A stretch of DNA of 64,000 nucleotides from Curtobacterium flaccumfaciens (GTDB lineage: Bacteria; Actinomycetota; Actinomycetes; Actinomycetales; Microbacteriaceae): contig NZ_JABMCF010000041.1 of NCBI RefSeq assembly GCF_013359815.1, forward strand, positions 237,865 through 301,864, read 5' to 3'. A program made the position numbers and the translations under genes. Below the pieces are notes generated by a model that saw only the letters and a program-made list of their open reading frames with translations, was not told the DNA's origin and searched no databases. Of this stretch, positions 1 to 9,762 are shown piece by piece; the stretch's first letter is position 1; every line of letters begins with the position of its first letter.

Positions 1-45
1 CTGGACGTCGCGGTCGGAGGGCGGGTCGAAGGGAGGGGTCGTCAC
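1..45 (-). CDS. DUF501 family protein, N-terminal 15 codons only
   Basis: The minus strand opens a frame at a GTG at 43-45 that runs off the left edge. The visible residues are rich in Pro and Asp. A DUF501 protein commonly follows eno and ftsB in actinobacteria, and this frame starts about 75 bases after the ftsB stop on the same strand. The identity rests on that gene order and on the resemblance of the first residues; no domain is visible. No function is established for the family. Confidence 0.5.
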   Translation of the reverse strand, partial: MTTPPFDPPSDRDVQ

Positions 46-121
46 GGGAACGTGAGCCTACCGGAGAAGCGGAACCCCTCGCACCGTCGGGCCGGACGGC
101 TCCGCGCCCTGCGGTCCGGGA

Positions 122-655
122 CTACTTGCTGTCGCCCGTGCCGGAGACGTCGGGGGCGACGAGGTCGGCGGCACGCTCGTCGGTGAGCCCGGACTGCAGC
201 ACCGACGAGAGCATCGCCTGCACCCAGTCGACCTTGGGCGTCTGCACCTTCGCGCTCACGGGCGTGCCCGAGTCGGTGGTGGGGGTCTTCTCGGTCCGCT
301 TGTCCTCGGTGCCCATCACGAGGTAGCTCTCCTCGCCCGGGTACACGTAGAGCAGCCGGTCACGGGCCTGCGCCTCGATGTACGCCGGGTCGTCCCAGCG
401 TGCGACGTCCTTCTTCTTCTGCGTGACGTCGGCCTTCTGGCTCGCGACCTCCTGCTGCTGCTGGGCGATCTGCTCCTGCTGCTGGATGAGCGTCCGGAGC
501 GACGGCGCGAGCACCACCACGAAGAGCACGATGATCGCGAGCATGAGCAGGCTGAACCCGGAGAAGTGGATCGAGCGGTACCAGGGCTGCGCGGGTGTGC
601 TGCCGTCGGGCATCGCCACGGGGACGCGGCGGACGCGGGGCTTCTGGCTGGGCAC
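122..655 (-). CDS. ftsB: FtsB/DivIC-type septum formation initiator
   Basis: This is a small bitopic division protein that in the family joins FtsL and FtsQ at the division site. From the GTG at 653-655 it has about 177 residues: a short basic N-terminus, one hydrophobic membrane segment (about residues 30-50), then a Gln/Lys-rich coiled coil with runs such as QQQEQIAQQQQ, and an acidic, Thr-rich tail. The sequence ARDRLLYVYPGEE just after the coil is typical of actinobacterial FtsB. It lies downstream of eno in the same direction, the usual arrangement. The start is uncertain: the frame stays open to 928, an ATG at 611-613 is an alternative, and no strong ribosome site is seen. The residues before 655 are low-complexity and probably not translated. 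Confidence 0.85.
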   Translation of the reverse strand: MPSQKPRVRRVPVAMPDGSTPAQPWYRSIHFSGFSLLMLAIIVLFVVVLAPSLRTLIQQQEQIAQQQQEVASQKADVTQKKKDVARWDDPAYIEAQARDRLLYVYPGEESYLVMGTEDKRTEKTPTTDSGTPVSAKVQTPKVDWVQAMLSSVLQSGLTDERAADLVAPDVSGTGDSK

Positions 656-932
656 GGTCCGACGATAACCCGGCACGGCCGGTCGGGCCGCCCGGCACGC
701 GGCTGTTCGGCGCCCTCCCAGCGTCTCGCGTCGTCCGGTCCAGGCAGCCGGGAGGCACGGCTCCGGCCCGCCCGTCCGTCCCGCACCCGGAGTGGTCACC
801 ACACACCGCCAGACGCACGTCCGGTGGTCACGTCCTGTCGGCCGGGCCCGGGCCAGCCGACGACTCCCGACCACTCGACGCAGCGCGCGCGGCACGTCCT
901 GACCGCTCGGCACCTCGAGGCCGCACACACGA
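656..932. other. ftsB-eno intergenic region, no gene seen
   Basis: With the adjoining terminator hairpin this leaves about 340 bases between ftsB and eno. Open frames cross it on both strands but all are Arg/Pro/Gly-rich extensions of neighbours with no domain. A promoter for ftsB may lie here, but no convincing -35/-10 pair was found. Confidence 0.4.
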
Positions 933-968
933 CGAGACGCCGCCCTCCTGGAGGAGGACAGCGTCTCG
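933..968 (-). terminator. hairpin terminator after eno
   Basis: CGAGACGC (933-940) pairs with GCGTCTCG (961-968). Inside it CCTCC (944-948) pairs with GGAGG (953-957) around a 4-base loop. It begins 29 bases after the eno stop. No T-run follows on either side, which is usual for high-G+C actinobacterial terminators. Confidence 0.65.
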
Positions 969-996
969 GTGGTGCGGGTACTGCTGGCCGGGCTGG

Positions 997-2403
<1,407 letters not shown>

Positions 2404-3648
2404 TCAGTCGAGCGGGCGGAACTCGACGCCCTCGAGCGACGCGGTGTCCGCCGAGACGGTCGCGAACGCCGTGAAGCCCTGGGCGGCGAGGCCGGCGAGC
2501 AGGTTCTTGGTGTTCTTCGTGCGGCGCTCGAGCCGGACGCGCCGGTGGGACGCCAGGGCCTCGGTCTTCAGCGCGGCGAGCCGGACCGGGTCGACGTCCT
2601 TGTCGTACACGAGCACGACGGCGTCGGCCTCGGCGGACTCCGGGAGGGTCACGAGGTCGACGAGCCGCTCGAACCCGAGCGAGAACCCGACCGCGGGGAC
2701 GTCCTGCCCGAGGAACCGACCGATCATCCCGTCGTACCGGCCGCCGCCACCGAGGCTGTAGCCGAAGTCGGGGTGCGCGACCTCGAAGATCGTGCCCGTG
2801 TAGTAGCCCATGCCGCGCACGAGCGTCGGGTCGAAGCGCAGGTCCACCCCGGGCAACGCCTCGCGCAGGCGGAGCAGGTCGGCGAAGGCCTCGGCGTCGA
2901 GCCACGGCGCCCCCTCGACCGACGTCCAGTCGGCGGCCTCGAGCGCACGGATGGTGTCCTCGAGCCCGGGCAGGCCGGCGCCCACGGAGCTGCGGAGTTC
3001 CGCCGCGACGCCGTCCGCGCCGATCTTGTCGAGCTTGTCGATCGTGATGAGCGCGCGGTCCGCGGCGGCCGGCTCGGTGATCCCCCACGACGCGAGGAGC
3101 GCCAGCAGGATCCGGCGGTCGTTGATCCGGATCGTCGTGCCGCGGACCCCGAGGGCGTCGAGGGCCGCGGTCGTCGCGCGGATGAGCTCGATCTCGGCGA
3201 GCTGCCCGGGCTCCCCCAGGATGTCGATGTCGCACTGCACGAACTGGCGGTAGCGGCCCTTCTGCGGGCGCTCGGCACGCCACACCGGCGCGATCTGCAC
3301 GGACCGGAACACCGACGGCAGCTCCGCACGGTGCGAGGCGTAGAACCGGGCCAACGGGACCGTCAGGTCGAACCGGAGACCGAGGTCGGCGAGGTCCAGC
3401 GGCGCTTCGGCCGCCTGCAGGTCCTCGGTCGTCAGCCCGCGCTTCATCACCGCGAACGCCAGCTTCTCGTTGTCGCCGCCGAGCCCGGAGTGCAGCCGCG
3501 CAGCGTCCTCCACCACCGGGGTCTCGATCTCGTCGAAACCGTGCCGCGAGTAGACGTCCCGCACGACACCGAGCACGTGCTCGCGCCGGGCCTTGTCCGC
3601 CGGGAGGAAGTCACGCATGCCACGGGGTGCCGTCACGGTCGTTGCCAT
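2404..3648 (-). CDS. hisS: histidyl-tRNA synthetase
   Basis: This cytoplasmic class II synthetase charges tRNA-His. It has 414 residues, normal for the short bacterial form. In order one sees the N-terminal APRGMRDFLP, motif 2 as PVWRAERPQKGRYRQF and QCDIDILGE, the histidine-binding region, and GGGGRYDG followed by GFSLGFERL (motif 3), then the small anticodon-binding domain. The ATG has no Shine-Dalgarno sequence; a TGCCAGAAT extended -10-like box lies just upstream on the minus strand, so the message may be leaderless. It is separated from mazG by 270 bases that hold a candidate structured RNA on the other strand. Confidence 0.97.
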   Translation of the reverse strand: MATTVTAPRGMRDFLPADKARREHVLGVVRDVYSRHGFDEIETPVVEDAARLHSGLGGDNEKLAFAVMKRGLTTEDLQAAEAPLDLADLGLRFDLTVPLARFYASHRAELPSVFRSVQIAPVWRAERPQKGRYRQFVQCDIDILGEPGQLAEIELIRATTAALDALGVRGTTIRINDRRILLALLASWGITEPAAADRALITIDKLDKIGADGVAAELRSSVGAGLPGLEDTIRALEAADWTSVEGAPWLDAEAFADLLRLREALPGVDLRFDPTLVRGMGYYTGTIFEVAHPDFGYSLGGGGRYDGMIGRFLGQDVPAVGFSLGFERLVDLVTLPESAEADAVVLVYDKDVDPVRLAALKTEALASHRRVRLERRTKNTKNLLAGLAAQGFTAFATVSADTASLEGVEFRPLD

Positions 3649-3680
3649 GCGGTCAATTCTGGCAGACGGGCGTCTCCGGC

Positions 3681-3709
3681 TTGCGCGCGTGCCGACCCAC
3701 TGGCATACT
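3681..3709 (+). promoter_or_regulatory. candidate sigma70 promoter for a small RNA
   Basis: TTGCGC (3681-3686) and CATACT (3704-3709) are separated by 17 bases and point rightward. No coding gene follows on the plus strand; instead a run of hairpins begins about 14 bases later. The promoter call is by eye and untested. Confidence 0.4.
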
Positions 3710-3715
3710 GCATGC

Positions 3716-3890
3716 AGAACCTCGGTCCGGATCGTGCCTGATCCACGCTCCGGACCGATTCGCGGGGCGACGTGCTGCAGTGCGTCCCGCGGTTCGAGCG
3801 GGCTTCCCTGTCGGCCCCTCTCCCTGGTGGAGCCGACGCCCGCTCACGGGCGCCCTCTCTTTTTCGGGTTGGGAGGGCGCCCGTTCTCCC
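3716..3890 (+). ncRNA. candidate structured non-coding RNA between hisS and mazG
   Basis: Four hairpins follow one another. The first is a 9-bp stem, CGGTCCGGA (3723-3731) with TCCGGACCG (3749-3757), whose loop has a further CGTG/CACG pair. The second pairs CCCGC (3786-3790) with GCGGG (3798-3802). The third pairs GTCGGC (3810-3815) with GCCGAC (3832-3837). The last is a 12-bp stem, 3848-3859 with 3871-3882, with a T-rich loop, which could end the transcript. A promoter-like pair lies upstream at 3681-3709. I do not recognise an Rfam family. The region could instead be the hisS leader or the mazG terminator read from the minus strand. Confidence 0.4.
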
Positions 3891-3918
3891 CTGCCCGGAG
3901 CGACCTCCCGACCGGGGA

Positions 3919-4605
3919 TCACTCCACAGCCCGACCGGCCTCCTCGAGCGCCGACACCGCGGCCCGCAGACTCGCGACCGGGTCCACCCCGCGTCCCGCC
4001 GCAGCCGCGACCTCCCCGAGCACCGCTCGCCCCCACTCGGCGTCGACCGTGCCGACCCCGTCGTCCGCGGCGGACGCACCACGGGCCTCCAGGCCGACGC
4101 CGGAACCAGCCCCGACGACGGACGCGACGACCGCGTCGGCGTCCCCACGTTCCTCCAGGCGTTCCAGCAGCTTCACCGCGCGCTCCAGCGGCGGCATCGC
4201 CCGCGGCACCCCGTCGAACGCACTCCGCCGGCTCGCCTTCTCGGCAGCCTTGGCCGCACGCCAGACCCGCACGACGTCCTCGACGGTGTCCGCCGTCTCG
4301 TCGCCGAACACGTGCGGGTGCCGCCGGGTCATCTTGTCCCGCACCCCGGCGGCGACGTCCTCGAGGGTGAAGTTCCCCGCCCGGGCGGCGATCCCCGCGT
4401 GCAGGACCACCTGGTAGAGCAGGTCGCCGAGTTCCTCGCGGACGTCGTCCGGGTCGCCGTCGTCGATGGCGTCGACGAGTTCGTACGACTCCTCGACGGC
4501 GTAGCGGGCGAGCGAGGCGTGGGTCTGCGCCCGGTTCCAGACGCACCCGCCGTCCTCGGCGAGCAGGCGGTCGACGACGGTCACGAGGTCCGGTACGGCG
4601 GTCAT
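3919..4605 (-). CDS. mazG: MazG family nucleoside triphosphate pyrophosphohydrolase
   Basis: Members hydrolyse NTPs or dNTPs to monophosphates and pyrophosphate and act as house-cleaning enzymes. The protein has about 228 residues from the ATG at 4603-4605. The metal-binding helices are visible as EESYE (residues 38-42) and ELGD (58-61), followed by the RRHPHVFGDE region typical of MazG. The C-terminal third, rich in Ala, Gly and Asp, is less conserved; it contains one coding copy of the repeated 11-mer GGCCTGGAGGC (4085-4095). The frame stays open to 4668, but that would reach into the nhaA promoter region; the inner ATG matches the family start. Confidence 0.93.
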   Translation of the reverse strand: MTAVPDLVTVVDRLLAEDGGCVWNRAQTHASLARYAVEESYELVDAIDDGDPDDVREELGDLLYQVVLHAGIAARAGNFTLEDVAAGVRDKMTRRHPHVFGDETADTVEDVVRVWRAAKAAEKASRRSAFDGVPRAMPPLERAVKLLERLEERGDADAVVASVVGAGSGVGLEARGASAADDGVGTVDAEWGRAVLGEVAAAAGRGVDPVASLRAAVSALEEAGRAVE

Positions 4606-4695
4606 CAGGTCATCGTGCCACCCGCGTAGACTGGCCGTGGTGTGTCGGGAAGTCTGGTCGACGGACACTCACCCGACCCCTCGAGACGGAGATCC

Positions 4696-5874
4696 ATGTC
4701 GTCCCTCGTCCGCTCCCCCCGCTTCAGCGCCATCGCGCTCCTCACCGCCGCCGTGCTCGGCCTGGTCGTGGCGAACTCCCCGATCGGCCCCGGCCTCGAA
4801 CGGCTGCTCGACGCGCACCTGCCGCTCGGTGCCCTCGGCCTCGACCTGTCGATCGCGCACTGGATCAGCGACGGTCTGCTCGCGGTCTTCTTCCTGCTCG
4901 TCGCGATCGAGCTCAAGCAGGAACTCGTCGACGGCGAGCTGTCGAACCCCAAGACCGCGATCATCCCCGCCATCGCGGCGGTCGGCGGCGTGCTCGTCCC
5001 GGCCGGCATCTTCCTGCTCGTCACCGCGGGCACGCAGTACACGCACGGGTGGCCGATCCCGACGGCGACGGACATCGCGTTCGCGCTCGGGGTGCTCGCC
5101 ATGTTCGGTCGCGGGCTGCCGAGCGGCATCCGGGTGTTCCTGCTCGCGCTGGCCGTGCTCGACGACCTCATCGCGATCATCATCATCGCCGTGGTGTTCG
5201 CCCACGACACCGACTTCCTGGCCCTCGCCGCTGCCGTCGTCACGCTCGCGGTGTTCTGGCTGCTCGGCCGGATGCTCCGTCCGGGGCGCAGCGGGCAGAC
5301 GCTCGTCATCGTGGCGATGGTCGTCGTCGGGCTCCTGACCTGGTGGCTCGTCTACCACTCCGGTGTGCACGCCACCATCGCCGGCGTCGCGCTCGGGCTC
5401 GTGCTGCCCCGCCGCCCGGGCCACACCCTGCACGAGAACGTCGAGCCGTGGTCGAACGCCATCGTGCTGCCGGTGTTCGCGTTCGCGTCGGCCGCCGTCA
5501 TCATCCCCTCGGTCGGCATCAGCGAGCTCTCCCCCACGTTCTGGGCGGTCGTCCTCGCACTGCCGGTCGGCAAGGTGATCGGCATCACGCTGTTCGGCAC
5601 GATCGCCACGCGGGTCTTCCGTTCGCCCGGCCGCTCGTCGCTGTCGTTCTTCTCGATCATCACCGTCGGTGTGCTCGGCGGCATCGGGTTCACGGTGTCG
5701 CTGCTCATGAACGAGCTGGCGTTCGCCCGCAACGAGGAGATCCTCGACGAGGGCGTCCTCGCCGTGCTCGTCGGCTCGGGCGTCGCCATCGTCGCGTCGG
5801 CGGTCGTCGTCACCCTGCGGGCGCGGGCGTACCGCGCGCGCCGCGAGCTGTCCGAGGCCGAGGACACCGAGTAG
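4696..5874 (+). CDS. nhaA: Na+/H+ antiporter NhaA
   Basis: This membrane antiporter exchanges Na+ for H+ to control pH and sodium. It has 392 residues, the normal length, with about 12 hydrophobic segments. The start at 4696 has GGAG at 4688-4691 and matches family starts; an earlier in-frame ATG at 4642 would add 18 non-conserved residues. TDIAFALGVL (about residues 125-134) and the ion-binding pair Asp156-Asp157 in VLDDLIAIIII are visible, as is GGIGFTVSLLMNELAF near the C-terminus. It is transcribed away from mazG and faces mfd, with two strong hairpins between them. Confidence 0.97.
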   Translation: MSSLVRSPRFSAIALLTAAVLGLVVANSPIGPGLERLLDAHLPLGALGLDLSIAHWISDGLLAVFFLLVAIELKQELVDGELSNPKTAIIPAIAAVGGVLVPAGIFLLVTAGTQYTHGWPIPTATDIAFALGVLAMFGRGLPSGIRVFLLALAVLDDLIAIIIIAVVFAHDTDFLALAAAVVTLAVFWLLGRMLRPGRSGQTLVIVAMVVVGLLTWWLVYHSGVHATIAGVALGLVLPRRPGHTLHENVEPWSNAIVLPVFAFASAAVIIPSVGISELSPTFWAVVLALPVGKVIGITLFGTIATRVFRSPGRSSLSFFSIITVGVLGGIGFTVSLLMNELAFARNEEILDEGVLAVLVGSGVAIVASAVVVTLRARAYRARRELSEAEDTE

Positions 5875-5908
5875 CGGGTCGCGGGCGGCGGGCGGCGGCG
5901 CAGCCGAC

Positions 5909-5956
5909 GCGGAACGACAGAGTCGACGTCGGACGACGTCGACTCTGTCGTTCCGC
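5909..5956. terminator. 22-bp perfect hairpin between convergent nhaA and mfd
   Basis: Bases 5909-5930 are the exact reverse complement of 5935-5956, leaving a 4-base loop (5931-5934). It starts 35 bases after the nhaA stop and could terminate nhaA, and also mfd from the other side. Confidence 0.7.
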
Positions 5957-6012
5957 ATCAGCGGACGCGTGGATCGTCGCGGACGGCGCACGCGCCGTGG
6001 ACGTGGCCGATG

Positions 6013-6060
6013 GACGGCCTGGAGGCACGGTGCGGGCCCGCACCGTGCCTCCAGGCCGTC
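6013..6060. repeat. 48-bp perfect palindrome of the GGCCTGGAGGC family
   Basis: Bases 6013-6060 are fully self-complementary, centred between 6036 and 6037, and end 12 bases before the mfd stop codon. Each arm holds one exact GGCCTGGAGGC (6016-6026 and the complement at 6047-6057) followed inward by ACGGTGC. It may act as the mfd terminator. The same arm sequence recurs around the window, so it belongs to a dispersed repeat family. Confidence 0.75.
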
Positions 6061-6071
6061 TCCGCTCGCGT

Positions 6072-9000
6072 CTACGCGGCCGGCGCCTCGGCGGGGGTCG
6101 TCGCGCCGTACACGGCGGTGAGGATGCTCTCCACCCACTGGATGAGGGCGTCGTCCGGCAGCGCCTGGTCGTGCGGACGCGGCATGGGGATGCTCGTCGC
6201 GTTCTGCTGCGGGAACCAGCGCGCACCCGGGAACATGCGCTTCAGGCGCACCTGCGACGAGTCGGCGAGCTCCTTGCCGGCGACCCGCAGGTTCGAGCCC
6301 ATCACCACGACGTCGGACAGGCCGACCTGCTGCGCCATGCGACGGAGGCGGGAGACCTCGACCAGGGTCTGCACGGCCTGCGGCGGCTGCCCGTAGCGGT
6401 CGGTGAGCTCGTCGAGCACCATGTCGATCGCGTTCGGCTGCGCCGTCGGGGCCGACGCCGCCGACAGCTTCTGGTACGCCTCGAGCCGGAGTCGCTCGGA
6501 CTCGACGTAGTCCTCGGGGATGTGCGCGTCGACGGGGATCTCGAGCCGGAGCTCGGTCTGCCCCTCGGCGACGTCGCCACGGAACTGCGACACCGCCTCG
6601 CCGATCATCCGCAGGTACAGGTCGAAGCCGACGCCCGCGATGTGGCCGGACTGCTCCCCGCCGAGCAGGTTGCCGGCCCCGCGGATCTCGAGGTCCTTCA
6701 TGGCGACCTGCATGCCCGCGCCGAGCTCGTTGTTCGCGGCGATGGTCTCGAGGCGGTCCTGTGCGGTCTCGGACAACGGCTTGTCGGAGTCGTACAGGAA
6801 GTACGCGTACCCGCGCTCCCGCCCACGGCCGACACGTCCGCGCAGCTGGTGCAGCTGCGACAGGCCGTACTTGTCTGCCTTGTCGATGATGAGCGTGTTC
6901 GCGTTGGCGATGTCCAGGCCCGTCTCGATGATCGTCGTCGAGACGAGGACGTCGAAGCGGCGCTCCCAGAAGTCGACCATGACCTGCTCGAGGGTGGTCT
7001 CGGACATCTGCCCGTGCGCCACGGCGATGCGGGCGTCCGGCACGATCTCGGCCAGGTGCGCTGCGACCGACTGGATGTCCTTCACGCGGTTGTGCACGTA
7101 GAACACCTGACCCTCGCGCAGCAGCTCGCGACGGATCGCCGCCGCCACCTGCAGGTCGGACTGCGGTCCGACGAAGGTCAGGATCGGGTGGCGGTCCTCG
7201 GGCGGGGTCGCCAGGGTCGACATCTCACGGATGCCCGTGACCGCCATCTCGAGCGAGCGCGGGATCGGGGTCGCCGACATCGCCAGGACGTCGACGTTCG
7301 TCTTGAACTTCTTGAGCTGGTCCTTGTGCTCGACCCCGAACCGCTGTTCCTCGTCGATGATGACGAGCCCGACGTCCTTGAAGGTGATGCCCTGCGACAG
7401 GATCCGGTGGGTCGCGATGACGATGTCGACTGTGCCGTCGGCGAGCCCGGCGATGGTCTCCTTCGACTCCTTCTCGGTCTGGAAGCGGCTCAGGGCGCGC
7501 AGGTGGACAGGGAACCCGGCGAAGCGCTCCTGGAACGTCTCCATGTGCTGGCGGACGAGCAGGGTCGTCGGGACGAGCATGACGACCTGCTTGCCGTCCT
7601 GCACGGCCTTGAACGCCGCCCGGATCGCGACCTCGGTCTTGCCGTAGCCGACGTCGCCGGACAGCAGGCGGTCCATCGGGATCGGGCGTTCCATGTCGCG
7701 CTTGATCTCGTCGATCGTGGTGAGCTGGTCGGCGGTCTCGGCGAACGGGAACGCCTCTTCCAGCTCGCGCTGCCACGGGGTGTCCGGACCGAACGCGTGC
7801 CCCTTCGACGCCATGCGCGCCGAGTAGAGCTTGACCAGGTCGACGGCGATGTCGCGGACGGCCTTGCGGGCCTTCGACTTGGCGGCGGACCAGTCCGAGC
7901 CGCCCATCTTCGACAGGGTCGGGGACTCGCCACCGACGTACCGCGACAGCTGGTCGAGCTGGTCGGTCGGCACGAAGAGCTTGTCGCCCGGGTAGTTGCG
8001 CTTCGACGGCGCGTACTCGAGCACGAGGTACTCGCGCTGCGTCTTCACGGCGTTGCGGCCGCCGCTGGAGACCTCGCGGCTGACGAGCTCGACGAACTTG
8101 CCGATGCCGTGGGTCGCGTGCACGACGACGTCGCCCGGCTTGAGCTGCAGCGGGTCGACGACGTTCTTGCGGCGGCTCGCGAGCTTCTTGACGGTGCGGG
8201 CACCCTGCTGGACGCTGCGGCCGTAGAACTCCGCCTCGCTCAGGACCGCGATGCGGGGGTCGGGGATCGCGAAGCCGTGCTCGACGGTCGCGGTCGTCAC
8301 GACGGCGAACCCCGGCTCGGGCGGCGCGTCGACCGCTGCGGCACGGGCGGCGACCCCGGCGTCGGCGAGCACCTGCACCGCACGCTCGACGAGGCCCTGG
8401 CCCTGCGCGGTCACCACGACGGCCCACCCGTCGTCGGTCAGCGACTTGACGTGCGCGATCGCCCCGTCGGCGCTGCCGGCGAAGCTCGGGACGGCCTCGG
8501 CCCGGACGCGGATGTACTCGCCGGCCTCGGCAGCGGCCTCGGCGTCGGTGAGGACGCGCTCGGTGTCCCCTTCGTCGAGGCCGGAGTCGAACGGCGACAC
8601 CGTCCACCAGGTGCGCTGCCCGCGGGTGTTCTTGAGCTGCTGCACGGTCAGGAAGTTGCCCGCGTCGAGGTCGATCGGGGCCTGGGCACCGGCGACCGCT
8701 GCACTCCAGGCCGCCTGCAGGAACTCGGTGTTCGTCTCGGCGAGGCTGTTCGCCCGGCCGTTCACCCGCTCGGGCGAGAACACCGCGATGGTGGCGTCGT
8801 CCGGCAGGTAGGAGGTCATCGGCACGAGGTCCTGCACGAGCGCCGGAGCGAGGGACTCCATGCCCTCGACCGGGATGCCCTCGGCGATCTTCGCGAGCAT
8901 CTGCGACAGGTTCGGGAACTCGTGCAGCATCTCGCGCGCCCGCTGCCGGACGTCGTCGCTGAGCAGGAGTTCGCGCGAGGCGGTCAGCTCGACCGAGCCG

Positions 9001-9680
9001 AGGTCGTCCTCGGTCGTGCGCTGGTCGGCGACGGAGAACGCCTTGATCGCCTCGATCTCGTCGCCGAAGAAGTCGACGCGTGCCGGGTGGTCGGCCGTCG
9101 GCGGGAAGACGTCGAGGATGCCACCGCGCACCGCGAACTCACCACGGCGTGTGACGAGGTCGACACGCGAGTAGGCGAGGTCCACCAGCTGGGACGCGAT
9201 CGCCGCCAGGTCGTTGCCCCGCGAGTCGGTCCGCAGCACCACCGGCGCCAGGGACGTCAGGTTGCTCGCGATCGGCTGCAGCGCGGCGCGGACGCTCGCG
9301 ACGACGATGGTCTGGCGGCGCTCGGCCGGGTCCGCCGCCTGCCACGCCGCGAGCTTCCGGAGCGTCGCGATGCGGGTACCGACCGTCTGGGCACTCGGGC
9401 TGAGGCGTTCGTGCGGCAGGGTCTCCCACGCCGGGAACTCGAGCACGTCGGCGTCGGGGACGTAGCTGCCGAACGCTTCGCGGACCGCCTCGGCTTCACG
9501 CCCGGTCGCCGTGATGACGAGGACGCACTGCGGACCGTTGCGCTCGGCGAGCAGCGCGCCGAGCAGCGGCACGCGCAGGCCATCCACGACGGAGAAGTCG
9601 GCGTCGCGCGGTGCGGCGCGCAGCACGCGATCGAAGGCGGAGGCGCGCGAGAGCGCAGGGATGATGCCCGAGATCGTCAC
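6072..9680 (-). CDS. mfd: transcription-repair coupling factor Mfd
   Basis: Mfd removes RNA polymerase stalled at DNA lesions and recruits UvrA for strand-specific repair. The 1202-residue length fits actinobacterial Mfd. The UvrB-like N-terminal region is followed by the RNA-polymerase-interacting domain (KPGDVVVHATHGIGKF, about residue 510), the Walker A motif GDVGYGKTE (about 671), the IDEEQRFGVEHK box (about 775), SATPIPRSLEMA, and LRGRVGRG. The C-terminal domain continues to a TAG at 6072-6074. The start is a GTG at 9678-9680 without a clear Shine-Dalgarno site. A 1634-residue open frame lies opposite it but is a shadow. Confidence 0.97.
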   Translation of the reverse strand: MTISGIIPALSRASAFDRVLRAAPRDADFSVVDGLRVPLLGALLAERNGPQCVLVITATGREAEAVREAFGSYVPDADVLEFPAWETLPHERLSPSAQTVGTRIATLRKLAAWQAADPAERRQTIVVASVRAALQPIASNLTSLAPVVLRTDSRGNDLAAIASQLVDLAYSRVDLVTRRGEFAVRGGILDVFPPTADHPARVDFFGDEIEAIKAFSVADQRTTEDDLGSVELTASRELLLSDDVRQRAREMLHEFPNLSQMLAKIAEGIPVEGMESLAPALVQDLVPMTSYLPDDATIAVFSPERVNGRANSLAETNTEFLQAAWSAAVAGAQAPIDLDAGNFLTVQQLKNTRGQRTWWTVSPFDSGLDEGDTERVLTDAEAAAEAGEYIRVRAEAVPSFAGSADGAIAHVKSLTDDGWAVVVTAQGQGLVERAVQVLADAGVAARAAAVDAPPEPGFAVVTTATVEHGFAIPDPRIAVLSEAEFYGRSVQQGARTVKKLASRRKNVVDPLQLKPGDVVVHATHGIGKFVELVSREVSSGGRNAVKTQREYLVLEYAPSKRNYPGDKLFVPTDQLDQLSRYVGGESPTLSKMGGSDWSAAKSKARKAVRDIAVDLVKLYSARMASKGHAFGPDTPWQRELEEAFPFAETADQLTTIDEIKRDMERPIPMDRLLSGDVGYGKTEVAIRAAFKAVQDGKQVVMLVPTTLLVRQHMETFQERFAGFPVHLRALSRFQTEKESKETIAGLADGTVDIVIATHRILSQGITFKDVGLVIIDEEQRFGVEHKDQLKKFKTNVDVLAMSATPIPRSLEMAVTGIREMSTLATPPEDRHPILTFVGPQSDLQVAAAIRRELLREGQVFYVHNRVKDIQSVAAHLAEIVPDARIAVAHGQMSETTLEQVMVDFWERRFDVLVSTTIIETGLDIANANTLIIDKADKYGLSQLHQLRGRVGRGRERGYAYFLYDSDKPLSETAQDRLETIAANNELGAGMQVAMKDLEIRGAGNLLGGEQSGHIAGVGFDLYLRMIGEAVSQFRGDVAEGQTELRLEIPVDAHIPEDYVESERLRLEAYQKLSAASAPTAQPNAIDMVLDELTDRYGQPPQAVQTLVEVSRLRRMAQQVGLSDVVVMGSNLRVAGKELADSSQVRLKRMFPGARWFPQQNATSIPMPRPHDQALPDDALIQWVESILTAVYGATTPAEAPAA

Positions 9681-9762
9681 TCAGGAGATGGTACCGGCCG
9701 CCACCGACACCGGCCGCGACGTGCGCGACGGGCGAACAGCGCCGACGCCCGGCACGGAGCGC

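Noticed and set aside
3784..3802. A tRNA-like T-arm (GGTTCGAG in a hairpin)
   Set aside because: The loop closes wrongly for a T-arm, and no anticodon or acceptor stem can be built around it.
4606..4668. Longer MazG N-terminus
   Set aside because: It would extend past the nhaA upstream region and adds residues without family support.
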